The notes beneath the pieces were generated by a model. That model was given only the letters and a program-made list of their open reading frames with translations. It was not told the DNA's origin and did not search any database. This document shows positions 50,145-59,109 of a stretch of 64,000 bases of DNA, in pieces. The stretch lies in the NCBI RefSeq assembly GCF_000317575.1, contig NC_019748.1, positions 1,318,001 to 1,382,000 of the forward strand, written 5' to 3'. The stretch is from Stanieria cyanosphaera PCC 7437. GTDB taxonomy: Bacteria; Cyanobacteriota; Cyanobacteriia; Cyanobacteriales; Xenococcaceae. Position 1 is the first letter of the stretch. The number at the start of each line of letters is the position of its first letter. A program made the translations under genes and the position numbers.

Positions 50145-52034
50145 GGTTTTTACCTCCTCGGAACTAATCAGATCGACTTTCGTGCTAGTCAGACTTTCTG
50201 TAAGGTAAGGTAAAAGTGCTGCTTGAGTTTCTACCAAATCGCTTGCTAAAAGAATTTGATTGCGATCAATAATGCCCAAAACTTCTCTAGGGCGATCGCG
50301 TGAGACTACAGGTAATAAATATAATCCTCTTGTTCCCATGCGTTCTAAAACTTCTTTCAAAGATTCATCGGCATAAGCGTAAAGAATTTCTAGCGTGCAA
50401 ATATCGGCAATTTTTTGTTCAAACAAAGAAAAATCAGCAGATTGGTGTTGTAATTTAAAGATTGCTTTTTTAATATCTGCCAAAGTAACTACTCCAATTA
50501 ACTTTTCTTGACAATCAAATACCAAAGCAGTGTGAGATTGAGTTTGAATCATTTTTTGTCCTGCTGCTAATGTAGTTGTTCCTTCCGCTAAAGCAAGATA
50601 GGAAGTTTTCATCACCTCAGCAACAGTGACTTGTTCTAATTTATCTACTTCATCTTGTTTATCTAAATTCATCCCCATTTGTTGAAAATTTAAACCTGCC
50701 ACTGCACTTTGTGCTTCGATTTGTTCAACCATCCAAACAGCCACACCAACCGTTACCATCGCAGGTAAAATAATGAGATAGTTTCTAGTTAATTCAAACA
50801 ACAAGATAATTGCAGTTAAAGGTGCTTTCACACTAGCAGCTAAAACAGCAGCCATTCCTACGATCGCATAAGCTTGAGGTGCAATAATTAATTGATCTGC
50901 TGGTAAAAAGTTACTCAGGAGATTACCATAAATCGAGCCTAGACAAGCCCCCAAAAACATCGCTGGGGCAAAAACTCCTCCGACTAAACCACTACCCAAA
51001 CTAATTGCTGTGGTTAGTAATTTCACAACTAATAATAGACATAATAAAGAAAGGGAAAAACTTTCTCCTGTTAAAATTACTTCTAAAGTACCGTAACCAA
51101 CACCCAAAATTTGCGGTAATTGCAAACCAATACTACCTACTACCAATCCTCCTAAAACTGGTTTAATAACTGTCGGTAACTTCTGTAACCACTTCTCTTG
51201 AAAACAAGCTTGAGTCAATCTAATTGCTTGGGTATAAGCGAGGGCAACCAAACTGGCAAGTATTCCCAACCCCAGATAAAATAACCATTCCCAATGACTA
51301 TTAACCTGATAAGCTGGTAAATTAAAAGCTGGATGAACTCCTAAAAAAATCCGAGATGCGATCGCACTAAAAACCGCCGAGAGTAAAATTAAACCAACTG
51401 CTGGCGAAGTAAAAGATGTACCCAATACTACTTCTAGAGCAAAAAACACACCTGCGATCGGAGCATTAAAACCTGCTGCTAATCCTGCTGCTACACCAGC
51501 ACCTAATAATAAACGATAACGTTCTTTGGATACTTGAAACAACTGCCCTAATAAAATACCAATATTTGAACCTATTTCTACCGAAGGACTTTCTGGCCCT
51601 AACGAAGCGCCTGTTCCCAAAGAAATTGCTGCTGCCAACATTTTCACAATTGGTCTGAGGGGAGAAATAACTTGTACTCTAGGATTAGTTAATAAAGCAG
51701 AAAATTCTTGTCCTAAAATCTCTGGATAACGCCAGCGCATCAAACCAACGATTAAACCACCTAAAATAGGAATTAAAACCAAAGTCCAACCGCCCCAAAC
51801 TGAAATTGTACCTAATAAAAGATCGAAACTTAAACTTTCGCACAGGTTAATCAGTTGATGAAACACAACCATCGTCAAACCCGAACCACCACCAATTAAC
51901 AAAGCTGCAATTAGTACTATTAATTCAGACGAAGGCTGTAAGCGATTGAGTAAACTAGTAAAACGATCTGAGAGGGAAAATTGTTTTGATTTGACAGGTA
52001 AAAGTACCTTCGACTCAGGAATAGTAGTTGTCAT
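50142..52034 (-). CDS. CLC-family chloride transporter with CBS pair
   Basis: About 630 aa. Membrane part ~45-460 with GTGASLGPESPSVEIG (gating Glu) and GFNAPIAGVFFALEVVLG. Then two CBS domains (about 475-535, starting TVAEVMKTSYLALAEGTTT, and 545-605) that usually bind adenosine nucleotides and regulate transport. ATG at 52034 directly follows an in-frame TTG. It is a second CLC besides 1932-3140 but only distantly similar to it. Confidence 0.9.
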   Translation of the reverse strand: MTTTIPESKVLLPVKSKQFSLSDRFTSLLNRLQPSSELIVLIAALLIGGGSGLTMVVFHQLINLCESLSFDLLLGTISVWGGWTLVLIPILGGLIVGLMRWRYPEILGQEFSALLTNPRVQVISPLRPIVKMLAAAISLGTGASLGPESPSVEIGSNIGILLGQLFQVSKERYRLLLGAGVAAGLAAGFNAPIAGVFFALEVVLGTSFTSPAVGLILLSAVFSAIASRIFLGVHPAFNLPAYQVNSHWEWLFYLGLGILASLVALAYTQAIRLTQACFQEKWLQKLPTVIKPVLGGLVVGSIGLQLPQILGVGYGTLEVILTGESFSLSLLCLLLVVKLLTTAISLGSGLVGGVFAPAMFLGACLGSIYGNLLSNFLPADQLIIAPQAYAIVGMAAVLAASVKAPLTAIILLFELTRNYLIILPAMVTVGVAVWMVEQIEAQSAVAGLNFQQMGMNLDKQDEVDKLEQVTVAEVMKTSYLALAEGTTTLAAGQKMIQTQSHTALVFDCQEKLIGVVTLADIKKAIFKLQHQSADFSLFEQKIADICTLEILYAYADESLKEVLERMGTRGLYLLPVVSRDRPREVLGIIDRNQILLASDLVETQAALLPYLTESLTSTKVDLISSEEVKT

Positions 52035-52351
52035 CAAAGGAACAAAAATAAGCGAACAAGCAGCTTAATTGAGTTGTTAATTATATTTGAGCAGGCTTGA
52101 GCTAAATTTAGACAAATACCGACTATTGTAAAATCAGGAAACAGCATAAATACGCCCGCCTTGTGGCTACTGAATCCTGACTACTTCTGTTCGATCTGTA
52201 TGATGATTTAATTTTTGCTCACCTAACTAAATTATATAAAGATTCTGGGCAGTAGGGACAATTGCTTTTGCCTTCTTAGTAATATTTCATTCAAACAATA
52301 ATTCTCAGTGTTGTAGTGGTGTGCAAATTTGTTTTGAACTAATTCAATTTT
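52035..52351. other. Intergenic region, nothing distinct
   Basis: About 317 bp of AT-rich DNA between two minus-strand genes. No gene, strong hairpin or known repeat seen. Confidence 0.4.
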
Positions 52352-52639
52352 TTATTCAGCTTGTTGTTGAAAATACTTAACGAGATTGATGACTTCTTGT
52401 GCGATCATTTGTGCTATGTCACCTTCAAAAGAGCCGTTGCAGTTCATCAAAGCTTCGATCAAAAAAGTACCATCTTTGTTTTCAATTGTTTTTCTGCGTA
52501 ATCTTTTGTTGGTTCGTCGATAATAGAGAACATCAACAGTTTCTGCGATTACATTTAAGTCATGATCGTCTGGTCTTAGTACTTGAAGCAAATTGATAAC
52601 TTCCAAAATCTCTTGTTTTGTTGGGGTGACATAATTCAT
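52352..52639 (-). CDS. Small soluble protein of unknown function
   Basis: 95 aa. Mostly helical: TPTKQEILEVINLLQVL, a central basic strand region (YYRRTNKRLRRKTIENKDGT) and IAQMIAQEVINLVKYFQQQ. ATG preceded by AAAGGAT. No family recognised and no neighbours that suggest a role. Confidence 0.65.
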   Translation of the reverse strand: MNYVTPTKQEILEVINLLQVLRPDDHDLNVIAETVDVLYYRRTNKRLRRKTIENKDGTFLIEALMNCNGSFEGDIAQMIAQEVINLVKYFQQQAE

Positions 52640-53370
52640 GTTTTAAATCCTTTAAATTACTGATTGTTTAATTGCCTGATAGTCAAACACGAGCAAGCCA
52701 AAGTCGGTCGACAGATATACTACCTCTCGTTTGTTTTGACCCAATTTATCATAAAAATTTTTTTTACCAAAGCGAATTTTTAATATTGTAGTTTTATCTA
52801 ATGTTTTAACCTATAAAAAATTTAGATAACTTTTCTCAATTAATTTTACAAAATTGATATCTCATTAATTTAAAAAATACTAGTTCCTGAAAAAAAAAAG
52901 AAAATTATTCTTACTCATGCTCATTAGTTTGAAGTTAAAAACACAATGTTAATCTTATCTTTTATTTGTAAATAGATTTCTAAATTTTCAGACGATCTTG
53001 TGATTAATAATTTAATTTGTTAATTAGTTATGCGACAAGCAAACCTGTTTTAGTGAAAGTTGCAAGCTACTAGTTGTGACTGAGGCGGAAACATCAAAAA
53101 ATAGTAATTAATATGAAATAGAAAAAATAATGGTACACATCACAAAGAGGCAGGAGGTAAATTTTTTTTTATTCCTCATTCTTCTATTTATAGCAAAAAT
53201 TGAATTATTTTATATTAATAAATTTTTTTTGATTAATTTATTAATGGTTATTTTGATATAGCTATCACTTTAAATAATAGCTACAAGCAATAATAAAATA
53301 AATAAAATTAAATTGACAGTGGTTAAACGTTCTGTTTTATTCATTTTTTTAATTTTAATGATATAATCAC
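52640..53370. other. Long AT-rich intergenic region
   Basis: About 730 bp. No gene of credible composition in either strand, no tRNA or strong hairpin found. It includes AGGCAGGAGG (~53150), a piece of the dispersed GGCAGAA/GGCAGGA repeat family also seen near 3560, 4905, 20537 and 50016. Confidence 0.45.
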
Positions 53371-53532
53371 TCAACTATAAAAGTTATTGTTTATTTGGAT
53401 CATTGTTTTAGGAGCAAAAACAAATTCGCTATAATCAGCAACATTATCTATTCCGATTAAATTAAGAATAATTTCTGCTACTAACCAAAAAAATATTTTA
53501 ATTAATAATTTTTGCCAATAAATTTGAATCAT
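53371..53532 (-). CDS. Small membrane-associated protein (53 aa)
   Basis: Encodes MIQIYWQKLLIKIFFWLVAE followed by IILNLIGIDNVADYSEFVF. One hydrophobic helix (residues 8-27), then an acidic aromatic motif. The ATG at 53532 has GAGG nine nt before. Upstream in-frame starts (53547, 53562) are less well supported. The composition looks like a conserved short cyanobacterial protein, but I know no function. Confidence 0.6.
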   Translation of the reverse strand: MIQIYWQKLLIKIFFWLVAEIILNLIGIDNVADYSEFVFAPKTMIQINNNFYS

Positions 53533-53588
53533 GATGCTTTTCCTCATGAAGATTAAGGACAAAAGCGATTCATTAGTTATTTGAATAA

Positions 53589-53744
53589 CTAACTACTGTG
53601 AGAATTAGAAGGATTAATTAATAAACATTTACTGTAGCTAACACCACGATAAACAAAGTAATGAACCGAACTTTTATACTGCAAATTGTTACTTTTTTGT
53701 CCAGCTACAGACTGATAATTAATTCCGCGATAAGTAAGTTGCAT
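53589..53744 (-). CDS. DUF4278-like small protein (51 aa)
   Basis: Encodes MQLTYRGINYQSVAGQKSNN ... YFVYRGVSYSKCLLINPSNS. The pair QLTYRGxxY ... YRGVSY is the hallmark of DUF4278, a cyanobacterial family of very short proteins of unknown function. It lies 56 nt upstream of the 53-aa gene on the same strand, so the two may be cotranscribed. Confidence 0.75.
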   Translation of the reverse strand: MQLTYRGINYQSVAGQKSNNLQYKSSVHYFVYRGVSYSKCLLINPSNSHSS

Positions 53745-54212
53745 GACGGTTATTTCCCTGAACTCTAACTACACTTTTAAGTTAAAAAGCGATCGGGAAT
53801 AACTAGAGAGAAAGAAAGTTTTAAATAAAAACAGGCGATTGAAGCTGTTGCCTAGATCAGATAAAGCGATCGCGTGATTGTAGCTATTAAAGAGATAGTC
53901 AGATAAAAACAGTAATAAACAATAAAGAGTCACTGACTCAGGAAATCAATCAATTTCCTAATTTGGCTCACCATAAATTTTATAATTTGTTAACTCGCTT
54001 TTATAGCAACCAAACCATAGGTTAAGACAAGATATTGAATCGTAGGGGCGTTCTTGCCATTCGCAAGGGGAGGACGCAATGTCTACACCTGCGGGCAACA
54101 TTATAGCCGTCCGTGCTGTGGCGTGAATTCAATTCACGCCGATGGCAACGCCCCGCCCTTACAAGATTTGTGTGTCCTAATCTTTACTTCGACGGCTATG
54201 AAGGAACTTTAT
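53745..54212. other. Intergenic region with a MITE-like element
   Basis: 468 bp without a gene. HIP1-like GCGATCGC near 53866. The MITE-like repeat occupies 54042-54162. A frame crossing it on the plus strand is not credible as a gene. Confidence 0.5.
54042..54162. mobile_element. MITE-like inverted-repeat element
   Basis: Ends GTAGGGGCG (54042) and CGCCCCGCCCTTAC (to 54162) are imperfect inverted repeats extended by TTGCCAT/ATGGCAA. A GGCGTGAATTCAATTCACGC hairpin is inside. Much more GC-rich than its surroundings. No transposase. It shares CACCTGCGGGC with the repeat mosaic at 3729. Confidence 0.6.
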
Positions 54213-54863
54213 TTAAGGTGTATTTCGCATATAGTCTTTATTAATAGCAGCATTTTCTATCTGATTACGAAAAATATCAAGCATAGCAATAACTTCTTTG
54301 TGTAACTCTATATACTCCTCTTTATCAAACAGTGAATATTCACCATGTGCAATTTCGTTTCTTGTTTTTAAAAGCTTAGTATCTATTAATACGGATTTTG
54401 TAGAGTAGGGTGAAAAATCAATTCCCAGAATATAAATTATTTCTTTAAAAATTTCAGAAGAAAGGTTTGATGCACTAGAAATGGCATCTTCAGGTAACTT
54501 ACATCTTTGATTTAATTCATCCAAAAAAAAATTACAAACAGGTATATATAACGAAGGTTTATTTGTTTCTTTTGCCTCTTTTAACCTTTCTTTCATAGCT
54601 AGAGCCAAAAAGTTAGTAGCAAGCTCTTGATAACAAAGTTTTTGCATTCTTACATATTCCAAATAAGAATTAGCTGCTAATTTAACAAAACCTTCCCAAT
54701 GAGCATAAAGAAGACATATTGCACTCCTAATTAAAGCTTTATGCTTTGAATCAGAAAATGATTTAGTTTCTACCAAAGATTTAACTTCTGAAAGCTCCTT
54801 TTTTCGCCAAGCAAGATCGTTAGATAGCCTATCGCTTAATTGTTCAGCAGTTCTAAGCTTCAT
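54213..54863 (-). CDS. HEPN-like nuclease (MAE_28990/MAE_18760-type)
   Basis: 216 aa, all helical. Motif RNEIAHG gives the R-x4-H site (Arg168, His173) of HEPN ribonucleases. ICLLYAHWEGFVKLAANSYL near residue 50 is typical of the MAE_28990/MAE_18760-type HEPN family. Such proteins cut RNA in toxin-antitoxin and anti-phage systems. Its ATG overlaps the stop of the upstream DUF262 gene (TAATG), so the two are translated together. Confidence 0.78.
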   Translation of the reverse strand: MKLRTAEQLSDRLSNDLAWRKKELSEVKSLVETKSFSDSKHKALIRSAICLLYAHWEGFVKLAANSYLEYVRMQKLCYQELATNFLALAMKERLKEAKETNKPSLYIPVCNFFLDELNQRCKLPEDAISSASNLSSEIFKEIIYILGIDFSPYSTKSVLIDTKLLKTRNEIAHGEYSLFDKEEYIELHKEVIAMLDIFRNQIENAAINKDYMRNTP

Positions 54864-55969
54864 TAGAGAGAAAATACCTTTCTACCAAGAGGAATAAGAT
54901 AAGGTAAACGTCTTGCAGCATTTACTCCTGCCCCTGACCATTTTTGATAAGTTGAATCTGACCAAATACTTTTAATGCGATCAGATATTTGATCTGTTGG
55001 AGGTAGATTTTTATAATGATATCCAATTCCTAACGCTATTACTTCATAGGCTGATAATAAAAAGCCTCCAAGAAATCTATTTGTATCAGGTTTGTATCTC
55101 CTAAAGCTATCATCAACTAAAGTATTATTAAGTGTATCAAATGTTGTTGTAAATCCTTCTTTTATATGGGTATAATCTAATTCTTTATTAAGAGCTATTT
55201 TACGCATTTCATCTGTCAAGAAAACGCTAACATCTCCACCTAACTTTTTAATGCTTTCTTGATCTCGATCAAAGAGAAGAATAAAACGCAATACTAATTC
55301 CATATCATATTGTTCTTCATATAATCGATCACTTAAAGCAATACAATTTCTGAATGATTCATAATTTGCAAGCGCTCGCATTAATTCATATAAATCTTTA
55401 TTCAACATTAAAAGAATGCAATTTCTTACTTCTTGAGGAGTAGCAATTGCTCCTCCTGTATTAAGTCGCTGAAATAATTCGTATTTGACCATTTCATCAC
55501 TTTCTTTTTCAACAATGTTGACTGCAATTTTTGCTCGCTTAATCAATAAACGTTGCGCTTGGGTAAGAGAATTCTCTTTGTCATTCGGATCGTCCCACTT
55601 TTTGCCTTCTAAAGAAGGCAAGTAAGTAGTTTTTTGCAAAGCTACTGGAAATTGATCTTTTTCTCGATTTCCTATGTTTAAAAGACCCACGAATTCATAT
55701 ATCGTTGATAATCGTTGAACACCATCAACAACATCCCAAACTCCATCATCTCTTTGACTTACAAAAATTGGTGGAATTGGTATTCCTAGAAGAATTGACT
55801 CAATGAAAGTAGATTTTTGATGGTCAGACCAACGAAAAAACCTTTGAAAATCTGGATGAATATCAATTTCATTTTTTTCATAAAGGCTGATCCACTCACC
55901 AATAGACATTAAATAGCCATCTGTACGAATTTCTTGCCTCGTTTTGTCAATCTCTTCTTGCAGGGGCAT
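54863..55969 (-). CDS. DUF262 domain protein (GmrS/ParB-like NTPase-nuclease family)
   Basis: 368 aa. IHPDFQRFFRWS (residues 37-48) and VVDGVQRLSTIYEF (81-94) are the two hallmarks of DUF262, the ParB/Srx-like fold of GmrSD-type restriction proteins that hydrolyse NTPs. The DGQQR motif appears here as DGVQR. The C-terminal GmrSD nuclease domain (DUF1524 with H-x3-H type motif) is absent, so nuclease activity may come from the HEPN partner. First gene of the two-gene operon. Confidence 0.83.
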   Translation of the reverse strand: MPLQEEIDKTRQEIRTDGYLMSIGEWISLYEKNEIDIHPDFQRFFRWSDHQKSTFIESILLGIPIPPIFVSQRDDGVWDVVDGVQRLSTIYEFVGLLNIGNREKDQFPVALQKTTYLPSLEGKKWDDPNDKENSLTQAQRLLIKRAKIAVNIVEKESDEMVKYELFQRLNTGGAIATPQEVRNCILLMLNKDLYELMRALANYESFRNCIALSDRLYEEQYDMELVLRFILLFDRDQESIKKLGGDVSVFLTDEMRKIALNKELDYTHIKEGFTTTFDTLNNTLVDDSFRRYKPDTNRFLGGFLLSAYEVIALGIGYHYKNLPPTDQISDRIKSIWSDSTYQKWSGAGVNAARRLPYLIPLGRKVFSL

Positions 55970-56200
55970 GATTTAAAATTTTTTCAAATGTTATTGATCT
56001 AACTATGTTTTTCTGATAGTTATACTTACTTATTTTATCGCCAATCCTAATATATCTTTTGATTGCTCTAAACTAACCAATATTAACTCTGCTCGATTAG
56101 TTTTTTCTTACTACTGTAACTGGTGGCATGACTAATTTTTTGCCAAATCCAACATTTTAATGACACGACGCGATCGCTTTACTAACAAATCCGATAATAC

Positions 56201-56623
56201 TCAGAAATTAATCAAATTCAAAGCAATTTCTTTTACCTTTTCCACGTCAATTATTTGTTTTAACTCATTTACATCATGCCTACCTTCAAACGCCTCTAAT
56301 GCTGCCCTTTCCATCGCAGCTTCCAATGCTTCATCAATAGTTTCAATTAATTCATCTTCATTGGCATAATAACCACCAGATTTACGCCGTTTATTAGTAC
56401 GTTTAATCTCTCTTACTGAATTATTAATGGAAACATCCCACGATCGCGTAGTACGCTTTTCAGCTTGTTGTTTGATTAAATGAACCAGAAGGATAACTGC
56501 ATAGCTATAAATTTTGTTGAGTTTATCCTCTTTAGACATCTCCTCTAATTCACCAACAAGTTCTAAAGCTTTAATGTAGTCTTTTTCTTCGATGTATTTT
56601 CTTAAAGCGATTAGTTCTTCCAT
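56201..56623 (-). CDS. DUF29-related protein
   Basis: 140 aa. VGELEEMSKEDKLNKIYSYA followed by LLVHLIKQQAEKRTTRSWDV parallels the LVEELE...LLxHLLKWQ...R..SW core of DUF29. Normal DUF29 proteins are ~150 aa. Here the C-terminal half (DEALEAAMERAALEAFEG) differs. DUF29 genes are abundant in cyanobacteria and of unknown function. Independent of the DUF262/HEPN pair (231 nt away). Confidence 0.6.
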   Translation of the reverse strand: MEELIALRKYIEEKDYIKALELVGELEEMSKEDKLNKIYSYAVILLVHLIKQQAEKRTTRSWDVSINNSVREIKRTNKRRKSGGYYANEDELIETIDEALEAAMERAALEAFEGRHDVNELKQIIDVEKVKEIALNLINF

Positions 56624-56746
56624 CGTTGAATTTTTTTTTTACTTAAATCTTGAGATATTGAAGCAATTTAAAGAAGAAATGTTATTAATAATAGCGATCG
56701 CGACCAATTGTTAGAATAGTGGGTAAATAACCCACCTGACAATTTT

Positions 56747-57580
56747 TTATTGTGCTAATTGAGCTTTAGCTCGTTGCCAAAGAGTTTCTAATTCAGTAAT
56801 ATCATAATCTTCTAAAGGCATTTCTGCGACTGACTCCATCATCGCCAATCTCTGAATAAAACGTTGATTAGTTCCTTGTAAAGCTGCGGAAGGATCTAAT
56901 CCATACCAACGAGCAATATTAATTAAAGTAAATAATAAATCTCCTAATTCTGCTTGTTGATGTTCTTGATTGCCTAAATTAATCGCTTCTTCAAATTCAG
57001 CTAACTCTTCCTCAAATTTTTGCCAGACTCCTTCGACATTATCCCACTCAAAGCCAGCAGCAGCAGCCTTTTTGGATATTTTCATTCCTGCCATCAGAGG
57101 TGGTAAACTACGAGCATAACGACGCAACTTTCTACTAAGTAATTGTGCTTGTTCTGGAGTTTCTCCTTTTTCGGCTGCTTTGATTTGTTCCCAATTTTGA
57201 TGAACTTCATCCACACTATTAACTTCTACTTCACCAAACACATGAGGATGACGACGGATTAACTTTTCAGTAATACCTTGAGCAACTTCTTGTAAAGTAA
57301 AAGTATGATCTTCTTGAGCAATTTGTGCTTGTAATACTACTTGCAGTAATAGATCTCCTAACTCTTCTGCGATCGCTTTTGGTTGACCCGAAGTAATGGC
57401 ATCTACTGTTTCATAAGCTTCTTCAATTATATAAGGTGTCAAACTTTCGGGCGTTTGTGCTAAATCCCAAGGACAACCACCATCAGGCGATCGCAATTTA
57501 GCTACTACTTCAATCAATTCTTTTAAAGCAATTAATGTAGATGTTTGTACTGATACCATTGTTTCCTGTGATTCAACCAT
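56747..57580 (-). CDS. mazG: Nucleoside triphosphate pyrophosphohydrolase MazG
   Basis: 277 aa. Two tandem MazG folds. The first has GGCPWDLAQTPESLTPYIIE with EEAYE and EELGDLLLQVV metal-binding motifs. The second has KKAAAAGFEWDNVEGVWQKF and ELGDLLFTLINIAR. It hydrolyses abnormal or surplus NTPs and dNTPs to monophosphates. Length is near that of E. coli MazG (263 aa). Confidence 0.93.
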   Translation of the reverse strand: MVESQETMVSVQTSTLIALKELIEVVAKLRSPDGGCPWDLAQTPESLTPYIIEEAYETVDAITSGQPKAIAEELGDLLLQVVLQAQIAQEDHTFTLQEVAQGITEKLIRRHPHVFGEVEVNSVDEVHQNWEQIKAAEKGETPEQAQLLSRKLRRYARSLPPLMAGMKISKKAAAAGFEWDNVEGVWQKFEEELAEFEEAINLGNQEHQQAELGDLLFTLINIARWYGLDPSAALQGTNQRFIQRLAMMESVAEMPLEDYDITELETLWQRAKAQLAQ

Positions 57581-57812
57581 AGCAAAATTTGTTTAAAATC
57601 CTTAAATTTTTTTAACTAAAGGCGATTAATCTAACAAAATGCTTGTGATGATAGCCTTGAGAAATTTCAAGCAATTATTTTATAACCTTTTTAATCAAGA
57701 TTTACCAATCAAATATCTCCGTATTATTACTGAGTTAGACTGTCAAAATAGTCATGATTAAATTAGACTGGTTAATTGCCAGAAAAAATAAATTACACCT
57801 CCTCCACCAGTT

Positions 57813-58442
57813 ATGTTTTGTTCAGTATTTAAGCTTAATAAAAATAAGTTTATTGAACTTTGCTGTCTTGGTTTGATAGCTTTAATTGAAGTTAGATTTG
57901 TGAACTTACCTTTAAATTATGAACTAATCTATCTTATTTTTTTGTATTTTTTAGCAATTAAATTATTATTTGCTCAACCAGAAAATGATCAGACTCATCA
58001 AACAACTTATTTCTTAAATTATTCTTTTGCCATTGCTTATCAAAAACGTCTGCGAGATTGGGATACTCAACAACTAATTAAACGAGTTCATTATTATCTC
58101 CTTCCTCAAGAAAATATTCAAGAAATTTTATTATTTTATCAAAATAGCTTTGTTCGGGTGAGTTATGACACACCTTTATCTGTTGGAGTTTTAACTCATA
58201 ATCGGATTATTGTACTTGATCTGAATTTTCCTGAACCAAACTATCCTCAAATTATTAATTATGATGAACTCTTATCAATAGAAATTAAAGAAGGAAAATA
58301 TTTTGATACGCTCAAACTATTTGGTCGCTCAAAACATCTAACAATCCGACATATAATTAAAGGAAATACCATTAACTTTGTTCAAGCAACAGCAAAACCT
58401 TATCAAGTTCACTTGTTAATTGACGAGAAAACCAGAGAATAG
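57813..58442 (+). CDS. Membrane protein with PH-like C-terminal domain, unknown function
   Basis: 209 aa. Two membrane helices (about 15-32 and 35-54), then a hydrophilic region. The last ~110 residues (LSVGVLTHNRIIVLDLNFPE ... KYFDTLKLFGRSKHLTIRHI) alternate beta strands like bacterial PH domains, but no sure family. It lies 34 nt before the cobH-type gene. A functional tie to cobalamin is not indicated. Confidence 0.6.
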   Translation: MFCSVFKLNKNKFIELCCLGLIALIEVRFVNLPLNYELIYLIFLYFLAIKLLFAQPENDQTHQTTYFLNYSFAIAYQKRLRDWDTQQLIKRVHYYLLPQENIQEILLFYQNSFVRVSYDTPLSVGVLTHNRIIVLDLNFPEPNYPQIINYDELLSIEIKEGKYFDTLKLFGRSKHLTIRHIIKGNTINFVQATAKPYQVHLLIDEKTRE

Positions 58443-58476
58443 AGCCTAAAAATACCCCTATATCAAATCAAATTAA

Positions 58477-59109
58477 ATGACCCTTGAATATATCCGTAAC
58501 GGCGACGAGATTTATCGTCAGTCTTTTGCTATCATTCGTGCGGAGGCAAATTTATCAAGTCTTTCCCCAGATCTAGCACAAGTTGCTGTTCGTCTTATTC
58601 ATGCTTGTGGTATGACTGATATTGTCAATGATTTAGAAGCTTCACCCAACGCTGTAACGATTGCCAGAAAAGCTTTAGCAAAAGGTGCAACTATTTTGTG
58701 TGATTCTCAAATGGTAGCTCATGGAATTATTCACAATCGTTTACCAGCAGACAATCAGATAGTTTGTACTCTTAATGAACCTCAAGTACCAGAAATTGCT
58801 CGTCAAATTAATAATACGCGATCGGCAGCAGCTTTGGAATTATGGCAAGAATACTTAAAAAGTTCTTTAGTAGTGATTGGTAATGCTCCTACAGCACTAT
58901 TTCATCTTCTAGAAATGTTAGACGCAGGCGCGCCTAAACCTGCTGTAATTTTAGGTTTTCCTGTTGGTTTTGTTGGTGCATCAGAATCAAAAGCAACTCT
59001 AGCAAAAAATAGTCGAGATGTGCCTTTTATTACTTTACACGGTCGTCGTGGTGGTAGCGCGATCGCAGCAGCAGCAGTTAATGCTTTAGCGACGGAGCAA
59101 GAGATATGA
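58477..59109 (+). CDS. cobH: Precorrin-8X methylmutase (CobH/CbiC)
   Basis: 210 aa. RLIHACGMTDIVNDLEASP with the catalytic His, ALAKGATILCDSQMVAHGI, and ILGFPVGFVGASESKATLA are the CobH/CbiC blocks. It moves a methyl group from C11 to C12 of precorrin-8 (or cobalt-precorrin-8), forming hydrogenobyrinate or cobyrinate. Its stop overlaps the next gene (ATGA). Confidence 0.93.
   Translation: MTLEYIRNGDEIYRQSFAIIRAEANLSSLSPDLAQVAVRLIHACGMTDIVNDLEASPNAVTIARKALAKGATILCDSQMVAHGIIHNRLPADNQIVCTLNEPQVPEIARQINNTRSAAALELWQEYLKSSLVVIGNAPTALFHLLEMLDAGAPKPAVILGFPVGFVGASESKATLAKNSRDVPFITLHGRRGGSAIAAAAVNALATEQEI

Noticed and set aside
52640..53370. Hidden RNA gene in the long AT-rich gap
   Set aside because: I saw no tRNA cloverleaf, no strong stem and no known small RNA motif. 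A covariance search would be needed to exclude weaker ones.
54054..54305. 83-codon frame on the plus strand
   Set aside because: It begins in the MITE-like element and runs antisense into the HEPN gene.
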